64,000 nt of DNA from Pseudochelatococcus lubricantis (GTDB lineage Bacteria; Pseudomonadota; Alphaproteobacteria; Rhizobiales; Beijerinckiaceae). The stretch spans positions 358,629-422,628 of the forward strand of contig NZ_JAASQI010000004.1 in the NCBI RefSeq assembly GCF_011762225.1. The letters are read 5' to 3'. Positions 8,716 through 17,694 of the stretch are shown here, piece after piece. The notes beneath the pieces were generated by a model. That model worked only from the letters and a program-made list of their open reading frames with translations. It was not told the DNA's origin and made no database searches. Within the stretch, counting starts at the first letter, position 1. Every line of letters begins with the position of its first letter. The position numbers and the translations under genes were made by a program.

Positions 8716-8914
8716 CAGTCGATGCCCTTCCGGTTCTCTTCGGCGCTACATACAGGCATTCCACAGAGAATAAAAATTAAATCTGTCTGGCGCCACGGTA
8801 CAACCGGCAAAACCGGACCCGGCCACTATATTTAGCCGGGCAATCCACATTGCGGCGAATCAATACTTGCCAAAGACCCGGATGTTCTTTCGCAAGGCCG
8901 GGCGGGGCGCGCCT
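8716..8914. other. intergenic leader between pykA and ntpB
   Basis: 199 bp with an AT-rich stretch (about 8770-8784, aataaaaattaaat) in an otherwise GC-rich context, a plausible site for the ntp operon promoter reading leftward. Two small inverted repeats lie in it: CCGG-N5-CCGG at 8804-8816 and CCCGGC/GCCGGG arms at 8818-8823 and 8835-8840, possibly the end of the pykA transcript. No coding sequence is convincing. Confidence 0.4.
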
Positions 8915-10351
8915 TCAGCGCCCGCTGCCGGTCGAGGCGATGCGGATGGTGTTGGTCGCCCCCGGACGGCCGAAAGGTACGCCGGCGACGACGGCAATGC
9001 GCTGTCCGGGCTGCGTGAACCCTTCCGCAACGCTGATCTCGCAGGCGCGCCGCGCCATGTCGTCGACGTCGCGCGCGTCCGCCGTCACGATGGGATGAAC
9101 GCCCCAGGCCAGCGTCAGACGGCGCGCGGTTTCCACGTTGGGCGTCAACGCCAGCACGGATGTGAGCGGCCGCTCACGCGCGATGCGCAGGCCCGTCGCG
9201 CCCGAAAAGCTCCACGCCACGATGGCGGGCAGCCGGAGCGTCTCCGCCATGGAGCGCGCGCCGGCAGCGATGGCGTCGGCGGTCGTCGCCTCCGGCTCCG
9301 CCCGCTGGCCGTTGATGATGAGAGGATAGTTGCCGTCGCTCTCGACCTCGACGGCGATGCGATCCATCGTGGCGACCGCCTCCAGCGGATAGCGGCCGGC
9401 GGCGCTCTCCGCCGACAGCATCACGGCGTCCGCGCCCTCGAAGACGGCAGTCGCCACGTCCGACACCTCGGCGCGCGTCGGCACCGGCGCCGAGATCATG
9501 GATTCGAGCATCTGCGTCGCCACGACGACGGGCTTCCCGAGCGCACGCGCCGCGCGGGTAATGCGCTTCTGGATGCCGGGCACCTTTTCGAGCGGCATCT
9601 CGACGCCGAGATCACCGCGCGCCACCATCAACCCGTCCGCGGCCTCCATGATCTCGTCGAGATGCATCACGGCCTGCGGCTTTTCGATCTTGGCCATGAC
9701 CAGTGCGCGCCCCTTGGCGATCTTGCGCACGTCGGCGATGTCCTCCGGCCGCTGGACGAAGGACAGCGCGATCCAGTCCACGCCCAGCGCCACCGCCGCC
9801 TCGATATCGGCGAGGTCCTTTTCCGTCATGGCGGAAACAGGGATCGTGGTGTCCGGAAGGCTCACGCCCTTGCGGTTCGACACGCTGCCGCCGACGATGA
9901 CCCGCGTCCTGGCCGTCACCTTGCCGCGTGTCCGCGTGACCGCGGTCGTCTCCAGCCGCACCTTGCCGTCGTCGATGAGGATGGCGTCGCCGGGCGCCAG
10001 CGCCTGCAGGATTTCCGGATGCGGCAGGCAGACGCGCGTCGCGTCGCCCGGACGCTTGCTGCTGTCGAGCACGAATTCCGCGCCGGTGTCGAGCATCACC
10101 CGCTCGTCGGCGAAGAGGCCGACGCGCAACTTCGGGCCCTGCAGGTCGACAAGGATGCCGATCGGCCGGCCGAACCGCGCCTCGACCTCCCGGATGGCCG
10201 CGACCCGCTCGCGCAGCGCCTCATGCGACGTGTGGCTCATGTTGATGCGGAACACATCCACGCCCGCCTCGAAAAGGCGCGCGATCATTTCCTCTCCGTT
10301 CGACGCGGGGCCGAGCGTGGCGACGATCTTAGTGCGCCTGGCGCGTTTCAT
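8915..10351 (-). CDS. pyk: pyruvate kinase
   Basis: Converts PEP and ADP to pyruvate and ATP, last step of glycolysis. 478 residues. Visible motifs: N-terminal TKIVATLGPAS, RINMSH near residue 35, the catalytic loop MAKIEKPQAV, the signature ARGDLGVEMPLEKVP, and VVATQMLESM. ATG at 10351 has the ribosome site GGGAG 9 nt upstream; the 37-residue in-frame extension lies in the preceding gene. It follows the DUF1036 gene by 5 bp, a pairing common in Rhizobiales. Confidence 0.97.
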   Translation of the reverse strand: MKRARRTKIVATLGPASNGEEMIARLFEAGVDVFRINMSHTSHEALRERVAAIREVEARFGRPIGILVDLQGPKLRVGLFADERVMLDTGAEFVLDSSKRPGDATRVCLPHPEILQALAPGDAILIDDGKVRLETTAVTRTRGKVTARTRVIVGGSVSNRKGVSLPDTTIPVSAMTEKDLADIEAAVALGVDWIALSFVQRPEDIADVRKIAKGRALVMAKIEKPQAVMHLDEIMEAADGLMVARGDLGVEMPLEKVPGIQKRITRAARALGKPVVVATQMLESMISAPVPTRAEVSDVATAVFEGADAVMLSAESAAGRYPLEAVATMDRIAVEVESDGNYPLIINGQRAEPEATTADAIAAGARSMAETLRLPAIVAWSFSGATGLRIARERPLTSVLALTPNVETARRLTLAWGVHPIVTADARDVDDMARRACEISVAEGFTQPGQRIAVVAGVPFGRPGATNTIRIASTGSGR

Positions 10352-10356
10352 CCGTA

Positions 10357-10821
10357 TTACTCCCTCTGTTGATTCTGCTCCGTGAGCTGGATCGTCCAGC
10401 TTTTCTGCTGGCCGGTGTCGACCTCGAAGAAGCCGGTGCGGTCGAACCCCCGCGCCAGGCAATCCTCAACGCCGCGAATGGTGAATTCCTTCTCGCGCGT
10501 GCACATCAGCGACTTGCCGGACCATTCGCCGCCACGGTCGTAGTCGACGGCGTGGATGTAGTAATAGCGGGCGGCGAGCGGGCCGCTCACCAGCGTCTCG
10601 CAATCGCGCACGCCGAGGTTCCACCACCCCTCCGTCAGCCATCCGCGGCCGTCGCGGTATCCGAGTGCGACGCCGATGCGGCTCGTGGTCATGTTGCAGA
10701 TTCGCAGATCCGCCCGCGCCGCGCCGGTGGCGAGCAGCGTGAGGCCCATGCCCAGCAGACCGGCGACGAGCACGGACGACACACAACGGTGGGCGGACGG
10801 CGGAACGGAAACGCGGACCAT
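10357..10821 (-). CDS. DUF1036 family secreted protein
   Basis: 154 residues from ATG 10821 (a longer frame to 10893 exists). An N-terminal signal peptide (hydrophobic VLVAGLLGMGLTLLATGAA, likely cut after ARA) is followed by the DUF1036 domain beginning LRICNMTTSRIGVALGYRD, with several Trp and Cys residues (GWWNLGVRDCETL). Probably periplasmic. Function unknown. It is directly upstream of pyruvate kinase and probably co-transcribed. Several paired cysteines suggest disulphides. Confidence 0.85.
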   Translation of the reverse strand: MVRVSVPPSAHRCVSSVLVAGLLGMGLTLLATGAARADLRICNMTTSRIGVALGYRDGRGWLTEGWWNLGVRDCETLVSGPLAARYYYIHAVDYDRGGEWSGKSLMCTREKEFTIRGVEDCLARGFDRTGFFEVDTGQQKSWTIQLTEQNQQRE

Positions 10822-11119
10822 GGTGGCTCTACTCTCCTGCCCGGGCGGCTGCCGGGCGCGACGGTGAACGGACGGCCGGACTGTTGTGGCCAATCCGCAC
10901 GGATGCTGTCAACGACCGGCCGCGCGCCGCAAGCGATTTCGCGTTGGCGAAGCGCTGCGAGCCTGCTTATACAAATTCTGCCGCGCCCGGCACCCCGGCC
11001 TGCGGCGATGCCGCGCCGGCTTGACCGAATTTCAACACGTTTGACGCATTGAAGATCGGCACCGGTTTTAGCCGGCACGCAGTTTCCGGGCTTATGCCCC
11101 CAGTCACGAGCAAGGATAC

Positions 11120-11377
11120 ATGGTCACAGACGTAGCCGACAGCGGCGTCGCCGCGGACGAACTGAAGCAGTTCATCGAACGAATCGAACGCCTTGAGGAA
11201 GAGAAAGCAGCCATCGCCGGCGACATCAAGGAAGTCTACGCGGAACTGAAGGGTCGCGGCTTCGACGCCAAGGCGATTCGCAAGATCGTGCAGATTCGCA
11301 AGAAGCCGGTGGAAGAGCGCGCCGAGGAGGATGCAATCCTCGAACTCTATCTCCAGGCGCTGGGCATGCAGGCCTGA
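11120..11377 (+). CDS. gapR: GapR-like nucleoid-associated protein (DUF2312)
   Basis: 85 residues, almost entirely helical: an acidic N-terminus, then [20 protein letters not shown] (the conserved DUF2312 coiled coil) and [16 protein letters not shown]. Family knowledge: Caulobacter GapR binds AT-rich, overtwisted DNA ahead of polymerases and helps topoisomerases. Ribosome site AAGGA lies 6 nt before ATG. Divergent from DUF1036-pyk across about 300 bp, a layout common in Rhizobiales. Length is normal. Confidence 0.92.
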   Translation: MVTDVADSGVAADELKQFIERIERLEEEKAAIAGDIKEVYAELKGRGFDAKAIRKIVQIRKKPVEERAEEDAILELYLQALGMQA

Positions 11378-11419
11378 TGCCGGCCCGCCGTGCGTCCGGG
11401 GACGCACGGCGAACGCGGC

Positions 11420-13327
11420 TCACTGATTGAAGCGGGCAACCGGAAGCGGCCTGACCGCCGGGCCGGTGAAGCTGTTCGTCGACAGTTCCGACGCATCCTT
11501 CGAGAAGCCCATCTGGACGACAACCGCCGGAGGCGCTGCCTGAACGGGGGCAGGAGCGCGCGCGGCGGGTTTCGCCGCCGTTACGCGCGCCGTGCTCACC
11601 TTCGCGCGCGGCGACGGCGCCGTATCGGTCACGGCCATGGCGAAGAGCTGGCGCAGCGCGCTACGCTCGTCGCTGGCGCCGGTCGGCGCCGCCTTGGGCG
11701 GCAGCGACGGCGTCACCCGCGCGGGTGCGGGCGCAGGCGCAGGCACCGGTGCGGCCGCGACAGCCAGTGCCGAAGTCGCTACGGGGCGGGCGGGCGGCAG
11801 GGGATGCCGCACGAGCGCCGGGGCCGCATAGGCGAGGGCCGCGGTCTGGATCGACGTGTCGACGCCCGCCGGATCACGCCCGCCGGCGGAAGCGGCGGCG
11901 ATGGCGGCAAGGGCGCTCTTGCCCGTGTCCCCGCCGGCGGCGGCGGCCTGCTCCGGCACGAGTTCGCCGGGGCGAACCGGCGGCTGCGGCACGAATGCCA
12001 ACGGGAGGCCGGCGACGACCATGGCAGGCTCCGCCGCCCCTGCATCCGGACGGCGCGGCGGTAGCGGCAGCGTGGCGAGGGCCGACGTGGCGGCGGCGGG
12101 CGCGGCGATGCCCGGCGCAGGCACCTCGATCGCGGGCGCTTCCGGCGCGGCGACCGGGCGCGCGACCGGCAGCGGCCCGTCGAAGCTGGCGACGGGAACC
12201 TCACGCGCGGCTGGCGCAATCGGCGTGATCGGCACGTTGCGCGCGATGACAAGCGGCGTGGAGGGCAGCGACGGGACCGGCGCGGGCGGGATCGGCGCGA
12301 GCGCCGGTGGCGGAGGAGCCGGCGCCGGAGCTGGAGGCGGCGGAGGGGCTGGCTGCCGAACCGGCGTAACGGCCGGCGGGGGTGCCGGCGGTTGTGGCGC
12401 GGGCGCCTGCCGTGCCGGTGCGGGCGCGGTGTTGCGCGCCTGGCTGCTCACGAAAAAGCTGCGGGCATCGCCATCGTCATCGTAGGCGGCCGGCTGGCTG
12501 CGCGACGCGGAAGCCACCACCTGGCGGCGCGAGGAGGTGTCGGCAACCTGTGCATCCTCCTCCTCGTCGGCGCCGCCGAACAGCATCGCCCACAGGCTGC
12601 GGCGCCGCTGCGGCTGCTCGGCCGCTGCCGTGATGTCCGCAGCGCTCATGCCGGGCACGAGGTCGCCGCGCGAGACGATCATCTGCCTTGCAGCCTCATA
12701 ACCTTCGAACGGCCGCCCGTCAGCCGGCAAATGAACGGTTTTTCCGTCCGGGAAAAGACGGGCGAGCTGGCTGCGCGGCATCCGCGGCCAGGACCGCACG
12801 GAGCCGGAGTCGAGATGGACGAACGGCACGTTGGGATAATAGCCGACGCCGCCCCTCTGCAGGCGCATTCCGATGGTGCGCACCCGCGCCATGTCCGCAT
12901 CGGGGAGCTGGAAGTCGAGCGCGCGGCCCTGCATGTGCTGGCTGTTCTTCGCCACGGCGCTGGAGCGCCGGCGCAGCATGGCGTTGGTCTTGGGCGAGCG
13001 ATAGGCCGACAGCACGCGGACGGCGCCGTTCGATCCCGCCTCACGCTGTGCCGCCCAGACGATATCGAACAGCTTCGGGTCCATCGATGTGGTTTCGTCG
13101 TTGCGCCAGTCGCGCAGGAACCAGTTGAGCTTCTGGAGTTCGCCCCGTTCGTAGCGGCCGTTGCGGCGGAAGGTGACGGTCAGCGATTCGCGGGTGTGCG
13201 TGTGATAGAGGGACAGCGTGCGCGTATCACCGTTGGCGACGGCATTCTGAAGGCCCTCGGTTCCCGCGACCAGCGTCACCGCGACGGTCACAACTCCCAA
13301 AGCGCCGTAACACGCCCACTTCAACAT
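11420..13327 (-). CDS. DUF882 (M15-type, YcbK-like) murein peptidase with long Pro/Ala-rich tail
   Basis: 635 residues from ATG 13327, chosen because AGGAGG lies 10 nt upstream and the protein then begins with a signal-anchor (residues 4-22); in-frame GTG or ATG starts upstream would add up to 34 residues. The DUF882 domain covers about 35-195 with metal ligands H131 and D138 (SQHMQGRALDFQ) and H171 (FVHLDSG). The remaining roughly 430 residues are a low-complexity Pro/Ala tail with basic patches. Likely a periplasmic carboxypeptidase or endopeptidase on peptidoglycan; the tail may span the wall. A CtrA-like site lies about 195 bp upstream. Confidence 0.88.
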   Translation of the reverse strand: MLKWACYGALGVVTVAVTLVAGTEGLQNAVANGDTRTLSLYHTHTRESLTVTFRRNGRYERGELQKLNWFLRDWRNDETTSMDPKLFDIVWAAQREAGSNGAVRVLSAYRSPKTNAMLRRRSSAVAKNSQHMQGRALDFQLPDADMARVRTIGMRLQRGGVGYYPNVPFVHLDSGSVRSWPRMPRSQLARLFPDGKTVHLPADGRPFEGYEAARQMIVSRGDLVPGMSAADITAAAEQPQRRRSLWAMLFGGADEEEDAQVADTSSRRQVVASASRSQPAAYDDDGDARSFFVSSQARNTAPAPARQAPAPQPPAPPPAVTPVRQPAPPPPPAPAPAPPPPALAPIPPAPVPSLPSTPLVIARNVPITPIAPAAREVPVASFDGPLPVARPVAAPEAPAIEVPAPGIAAPAAATSALATLPLPPRRPDAGAAEPAMVVAGLPLAFVPQPPVRPGELVPEQAAAAGGDTGKSALAAIAAASAGGRDPAGVDTSIQTAALAYAAPALVRHPLPPARPVATSALAVAAAPVPAPAPAPARVTPSLPPKAAPTGASDERSALRQLFAMAVTDTAPSPRAKVSTARVTAAKPAARAPAPVQAAPPAVVVQMGFSKDASELSTNSFTGPAVRPLPVARFNQ

Positions 13328-13889
13328 GCTTCCGAATCCTCCTGCGAGGGCGGTGTCGGCTTTCCAGTTGATCAGCGGCGTCATCAGCCGTGTGCGCGTC
13401 GAATGCACAAGAAAACTCGCCCGTTGCACGGCTGCCCGCGATAACCGCGATGGCCGTCGTTACGATTGATCGACTCGGAGGAACCGCGATTCCCCACCGT
13501 CGGACTCTTGCCCAGATGCGTTAACGAGAAGTTAGCTTTACCCGGAAAAATCATCAACCTGTTGCACACAAGAAACACGGTAAAATCGTAAATATGCACA
13601 CAGGACAGGTGATTAGAGCGGCGGGCATCGAAGCGCCCTCACGGCCGCCGCTCCATGTCGTTGTCGACGCACAATCTTTTTTTAAGGAAACGGCACCCGC
13701 CTCCCGGAATCGTGCACCGGAGCGGCGAACGGGAACCCGAATCACCCCGCCACTCCCCGTTTTTCGTCCGGGCATCGAATTCGATGCCCTGGAAGCCGTC
13801 CTGTTTACGTTGAAACAGGACGGATTCTGGCTTCCTTATCTTGAGCGGATTCTGATCGACCAGATGATTCCATCTGATCGGAACGCGCT
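13328..13889. other. 562-bp non-coding region upstream of the DUF882 peptidase gene
   Basis: Holds the promoter region of the leftward peptidase gene, a CtrA-like site (13521-13535) and, at its right end, the palindromic element 13790-13893 preceded by a perfect 20-bp palindrome (13770-13789). A 99-codon frame across 13594-13893 is produced by the repeat and is not considered a gene. Confidence 0.7.
13521..13536 (+). promoter_or_regulatory. CtrA-type site, one mismatch
   Basis: TTAA at 13521-13524, seven bases, then TTAGC at 13532-13536: one mismatch to the CtrA consensus TTAA-N7-TTAAC. About 195 bp upstream of the DUF882 peptidase start. Binding is inferred from sequence only. Confidence 0.5.
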
Positions 13890-13893
13890 CTAG
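13790..13893 (-). repeat. dispersed palindromic element, copy 2
   Basis: Two nested hairpin modules. Module one has perfect 11-bp arms 13796-13806 and 13813-13823 (CCGTCCTGTTT) inside outer arms GGAAGCC/GGCTTCC. Module two has CAGATG-ATTC-CATCTG at 13861-13876 and ends GATCGGAACGCGCTCTAG. The reverse complement of copy 3 (61435-61534) aligns over the whole length. Its last bases supply the TAG stop codon of the L,D-transpeptidase gene. Assigned minus because in that direction it begins AGAGCGCGTTCCG. Confidence 0.85.
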
Positions 13894-15722
13894 AGACTGC
13901 CCTGAGCGCGGTCGACGGCTTCAAGGGCGGTCTTCATGCGTTGATCGTAGCCATACACGTCCGGCAACGTCACGATCTTCCCATCCGGCTCCACGCGCAG
14001 CGTGAAGTACGTGAGATGGATGGGCAACGGCGTCTCCAGCCGGATGCTGCGTTCCTTGCCGCCGATCAGGCGTTCGAGACGGGTCTGCGTCCAGCCGTTG
14101 CCGAGCACCTTTTCGGCGAGTAGCAGCGGATTGTCAACACGCACGCAGCCGTGGCTGAGCGCCCTGTTGCTCTGCTTGAACAGGCTGCGGTTGGGTGTAT
14201 CGTGCAGATAGATGGCCAGATCGTTGGGAAACATGAACTTGATCGTGCCGAGCGCGTTGCTTTCCCCCGGCGGCTGGCGCACGCGCACTGTTCCACCCTG
14301 GCGGATCACCTCGTAGCCGCGCCGCGCCGCGTAGCCGGGATCGCGCGCGAGCGCGGGCAGAATCTCGTTCTTGACGATGGACGGCGGCACATACCACGAC
14401 GGATTGACGACAATATATTGCATCGTGTCCGAAAAGATCGGCGTCGGCGAGTCGAGCTTGCCGATGATGCCGGCCGTCGTATGGACGATCCTGTCGCCGT
14501 TCACGATCTTTACGTTCTGCTCCGGCACGTTGACGAGCGCGTATCTGTCGCCGAATTCGTGCGGGAACCAGCGCCACCGCTCCATGTTGATGCGAAGCGC
14601 CATCGCGAGCCGCGCCGTGTCGACCCGCGCGCCGACAGGTGGCGGCTCGCCGCCCGCGAGCGCGATCACCGTGCGACGGTTAGCCGCGCCGTTGCCCGGC
14701 AGCCCCTTCTCCTTCTGGAAGGCCGCGACCGCCTCCGCCAGCTTTTCGTCATAGACGCTCGCGGTCTCGGCGTCGTCCACGGGGCTCAGGCCGAGGCGCG
14801 CGCGGATCAGCGGCACGCGCTCGTCGCGCATGCCGATCTTCAGCGTCGGCCCCTGGGACAGGCGCGCCACAGGCGGGCGGGGAGTGTCCGGGCCGAGCCC
14901 CTTCAACGCCGCGAGCCGCGCCCGCAGCGCCGCATACTGCGGCGAGCGCGGCTGGTAGCTCTCCAGCGCGGCGCCGGCATCCGCCGCGAGATCAGCCACG
15001 GCGGCGAGCACGGCATCGGCGGCCGGCAGATCCGGCGCGGGCATGACGAGCGTGCCGATCTTGCGCCGGTCGAGCCGCGCACCGCGCGCATCCCGCGCGT
15101 AGGAAACCAACGCCACGGACAGCCGTATGTCTGCTTCGGCAAGCGCATCAAAAGCGCTTGAGACCGGCTCCGCCACACGGTAGCGCGCGGGCGAAAGGCC
15201 GTGGGAACCGGCGTCGCCAAGCACCTTGAGCACGGAACGCGCTGCCTCGTTCCACACGCCGTCGCGCAGCCAGAAGGGCGCAAAGCCCCGCGCCTCGTAG
15301 GCACCCACGAGGGCCTCGCGCTGGTCGCGCGGCAGGCGGGACGCGTCATCCCCCAGCAGGAACGCGCCGATCATGGTGGGCAGATCCGGCGCGGCGACGA
15401 CGACGGGCGACGGCACCTCCGGCACGGGCAATCCAAGCTCGTCGCGTGCGTCCCCGGCCGCCCGCGCCTCGCCGTCCAGCGCGGAGGGCAGCGCGAGGTC
15501 CACGCTCGCCTCCCGCGCCAGCGGCGCGATCGAGCCCGTGGTGAACGGATCGGCCCCGCCGGCGGCGCGCGACAGGAGGGACTGGGACACGGCAACCGGC
15601 GCCGCCATCGCGACGCAGGCCATCGCTAGACCGGCGGTCGCGGCCGCGCGCGCGAGGGATGCGCGGCCCGAAGCCGCCTTCCCGCGACGGCTCCCCGCCC
15701 CGTCGACATGACGCCGATCCAT
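13890..15722 (-). CDS. murein L,D-transpeptidase (YcbB/YkuD family)
   Basis: 610 residues. A signal/anchor region lies near residues 24-45, then a Pro/Ala-rich stretch, an N-terminal scaffold domain (about 110-300), a peptidoglycan-binding-like repeat (about 290-350, AVAAFQKEKGLPGNG), and a C-terminal YkuD domain with the catalytic motif SHGCVRVDNP (nucleophile about C526). Forms 3-3 crosslinks in peptidoglycan in the periplasm. Of two adjacent ATGs, 15722 is preferred because AGGGAGG is spaced 6 nt before it; the one at 15728 touches the ribosome site. The stop lies in palindromic element copy 2. Confidence 0.93.
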   Translation of the reverse strand: MDRRHVDGAGSRRGKAASGRASLARAAATAGLAMACVAMAAPVAVSQSLLSRAAGGADPFTTGSIAPLAREASVDLALPSALDGEARAAGDARDELGLPVPEVPSPVVVAAPDLPTMIGAFLLGDDASRLPRDQREALVGAYEARGFAPFWLRDGVWNEAARSVLKVLGDAGSHGLSPARYRVAEPVSSAFDALAEADIRLSVALVSYARDARGARLDRRKIGTLVMPAPDLPAADAVLAAVADLAADAGAALESYQPRSPQYAALRARLAALKGLGPDTPRPPVARLSQGPTLKIGMRDERVPLIRARLGLSPVDDAETASVYDEKLAEAVAAFQKEKGLPGNGAANRRTVIALAGGEPPPVGARVDTARLAMALRINMERWRWFPHEFGDRYALVNVPEQNVKIVNGDRIVHTTAGIIGKLDSPTPIFSDTMQYIVVNPSWYVPPSIVKNEILPALARDPGYAARRGYEVIRQGGTVRVRQPPGESNALGTIKFMFPNDLAIYLHDTPNRSLFKQSNRALSHGCVRVDNPLLLAEKVLGNGWTQTRLERLIGGKERSIRLETPLPIHLTYFTLRVEPDGKIVTLPDVYGYDQRMKTALEAVDRAQGSL

Positions 15723-15752
15723 AGCCATCCTCCCTCGTCCGGCACGCGCCGT

Positions 15753-17324
15753 TCAGACTGCGACCTCAGTATCCTCTTGCCCGACCTCCGGGCCCGGCCC
15801 GTCGCCAGGCACGACGACATCCGCCCCGGCGCTGCCGTTAGCCTCGCCATCGAAGCAGACATTCTTGAGTTTTCGGTAAAGCGTCGAGCGCCCGATCCCC
15901 AGACGTCGCGACACCTCCGACATGCGCCCCTGATAGTGACGGATGGCGAAGCGGATGATATCCGCCTCGATCGCCTCCAGCGGGCGCACGTCGCCGTCTC
16001 CATCGACCAGCGTCACCGCGGACGGATCGCCCGCCCGCGCCTCCGCCTTACCGTCAAACGCCTCATCGGCGCAAGCCCCCGCGGGCGCCGGCGCAAGGCG
16101 GAACCCCGTGAACGGCCGGGCGGCATCGGCGGCCATGCGAGCCGCGATCTGCGGCAGGTCGGCGGTCGTGATCCAGTCCCCTTCGGCCAGTGCAACGGCG
16201 CGGAACATCGCATTCTCAAGCTCCGCAACGTTGCCGGGCCACGAATAGCCGCGCAGCAAGGCGAGCGCGTCGGGCGCGATGTCGCGCACCGCCTTGCCCT
16301 CGGCGGCGGCGAAACGGGCCAGAAACGAGTGCGCCAGCGCGCCGATGTCGCCGCGCCGGGTGCGCAATGGCGGCAATGTGATCGGCAGCACGCTGAACCG
16401 ATAGAACAGATCCTCGCGGAACGCCCCCCGGCGCACCGCCTCCAGCAGGCTGGCGCGCGTGGCGGCGATCACCCGCACGTCCTGGCGCGCGTCGCCACGC
16501 GCCGCCCTGCCTGAAGCCGTCCGCCGGGCGCGCTCACGGTCGTCGCCGGCGTTCACGATCTGCATCACCTGCGCCTGCAGGGCGGCCGGCAAGGCATCGA
16601 CATCGTCCAGATAGAGCGTGCCGCCCTGCGCCTCGCACGCGCGCGCCGCGAACAGCCCGTGTTCGAGGCTGGCGGGGGTGGCGATGGCGCAGCGCAGGAT
16701 CGCGAACGGCCGCGTGCGCCGCTCTTCCCCGCCCGCGTGGATGAGGCGCGCCAACATCTCGCGGCCGCTGCCCGCCTCGCCCTCGATCAGCACCGGCAGG
16801 CCCGGCGCGCGCGCGGCCCGGCCCGCGACCGACAGAGCCCGCACCATCGCCGGATCGTCCGCCACGATGCCGGCCGGTGAAGGCGCGCGTGCGCCGAGCG
16901 TCTGCACGAGGTTCTGCGTGCGCAGCACATCGAGCCGCAACGCCTGCATGCGCAGGGCATTGGCGACAGAAACCGCCAGGCGCTCCGGACTCACCGGCTT
17001 GACGACGAAATCCGCCGCGCCCGCCCGCATCAGGCCGGCGACGACATCGGCCATGCCGGGCGCGACGGCGGCGATCACCGGCGGTGCGCCGGGCAGGGCG
17101 CCGAAGCGCGCGATGGAGGCCCCGTCGCGACCGGTCGCGGCGGCGTCGGCGACCACGAGGTCGATGGCCGGCGCACGGCCGGGCAACTGCCCGCCCGCCG
17201 TCAGCAGGGCGCGCGCCGCTGCCGCGGATTCGGCCTCGACCGTCCGGTGCCCCAGCGTTTCGGCGACCTGCGCCATCCGTCTGCGCTGGATCGCTTCGTC
17301 GTCAACAATGAGAATGGTCGCCAT
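15753..17324 (-). CDS. NtrC-like response regulator lacking GAFTGA, with altered Walker residues
   Basis: 523 residues: receiver domain (1-120; acidic D8/D9, phospho-acceptor position D60, K109 in FVVKPVSP), AAA+ domain (about 150-390) and Fis-type helix-turn-helix (about 470-505, MSEVSRRLGIGRSTLYRKLK). Odd features: Walker A is GEAGSGRE, with Arg at the catalytic Lys (R188); Walker B ends LDD (D241) rather than LDE; the GAFTGA loop that contacts sigma-54 is missing (LEHGLFAARACEAQGGTL). The arginine-finger block FREDLFYRFSVLP is intact. Probably a sigma-54-independent DNA-binding regulator. A perfect CtrA-type site lies 97 bp upstream. Start ATILIVDDE fits the family. Confidence 0.88.
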   Translation of the reverse strand: MATILIVDDEAIQRRRMAQVAETLGHRTVEAESAAAARALLTAGGQLPGRAPAIDLVVADAAATGRDGASIARFGALPGAPPVIAAVAPGMADVVAGLMRAGAADFVVKPVSPERLAVSVANALRMQALRLDVLRTQNLVQTLGARAPSPAGIVADDPAMVRALSVAGRAARAPGLPVLIEGEAGSGREMLARLIHAGGEERRTRPFAILRCAIATPASLEHGLFAARACEAQGGTLYLDDVDALPAALQAQVMQIVNAGDDRERARRTASGRAARGDARQDVRVIAATRASLLEAVRRGAFREDLFYRFSVLPITLPPLRTRRGDIGALAHSFLARFAAAEGKAVRDIAPDALALLRGYSWPGNVAELENAMFRAVALAEGDWITTADLPQIAARMAADAARPFTGFRLAPAPAGACADEAFDGKAEARAGDPSAVTLVDGDGDVRPLEAIEADIIRFAIRHYQGRMSEVSRRLGIGRSTLYRKLKNVCFDGEANGSAGADVVVPGDGPGPEVGQEDTEVAV

Positions 17325-17420
17325 GACTGCCGGATATAGAGACTGCCAGAGAGCGGGACGGCCGGATCGGGGCGCCCCCTTTTCCGTGTCCCGTTTCGGA
17401 ACACGTTGCAACGGCGACAG

Positions 17421-17436
17421 TTAAACGTGCGTTAAC
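17421..17436 (+). promoter_or_regulatory. CtrA-type site, perfect consensus
   Basis: TTAA at 17421-17424, seven bases, TTAAC at 17432-17436. Exact match to TTAA-N7-TTAAC. Located 97 bp upstream of the NtrC-like regulator start, so cell-cycle control of that gene is plausible. Confidence 0.6.
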
Positions 17437-17538
17437 GCTGCGGCGCGAAAACCACGTGGATCGCCACATCGCGGTCGTCTGCACGTCCTGGCAGGTGCCA
17501 CCGCCATTCGCCGAATCGGCCGAGCTGGCCCAGAGGCC

Positions 17539-17566
17539 GTTAATGACCATGGATAGGGTCATTAAC
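17539..17566. promoter_or_regulatory. inverted repeat, candidate operator
   Basis: Arms GTTAATGACC (17539-17548) and GGTCATTAAC (17557-17566) with an 8-nt spacer, midway between two divergent genes. Spacing of about two helical turns suggests a dimeric regulator site rather than a terminator. The binding protein is unknown; the adjacent Fis-type regulator is a candidate. Confidence 0.45.
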
Positions 17567-17694
17567 AGCCGCTAACCCGTTGGGCGGACGAAGCGAAAAT
17601 GGGGTATCCACTTTTTCGGGAAACGCTACTAAGTTGAGCGTACGTCCCGAACCCGCTTCATATTTGCCCGCCGAATGCCCGGAGCCCACATCCC

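Larger units (their letters stand above)
17325..17694. other. 370-bp divergent intergenic region with CtrA site and inverted repeat
   Basis: Separates the leftward NtrC-like regulator from rightward pepF. It contains the CtrA-type site 17421-17436 and a 10-bp inverted repeat 17539-17566. No coding sequence is convincing. Confidence 0.6.

Noticed and set aside
13594..13893. A 99-codon rightward frame
   Set aside because: It runs through the palindromic element; a matching frame appears in copy 3 for the same reason, and no family resemblance exists.
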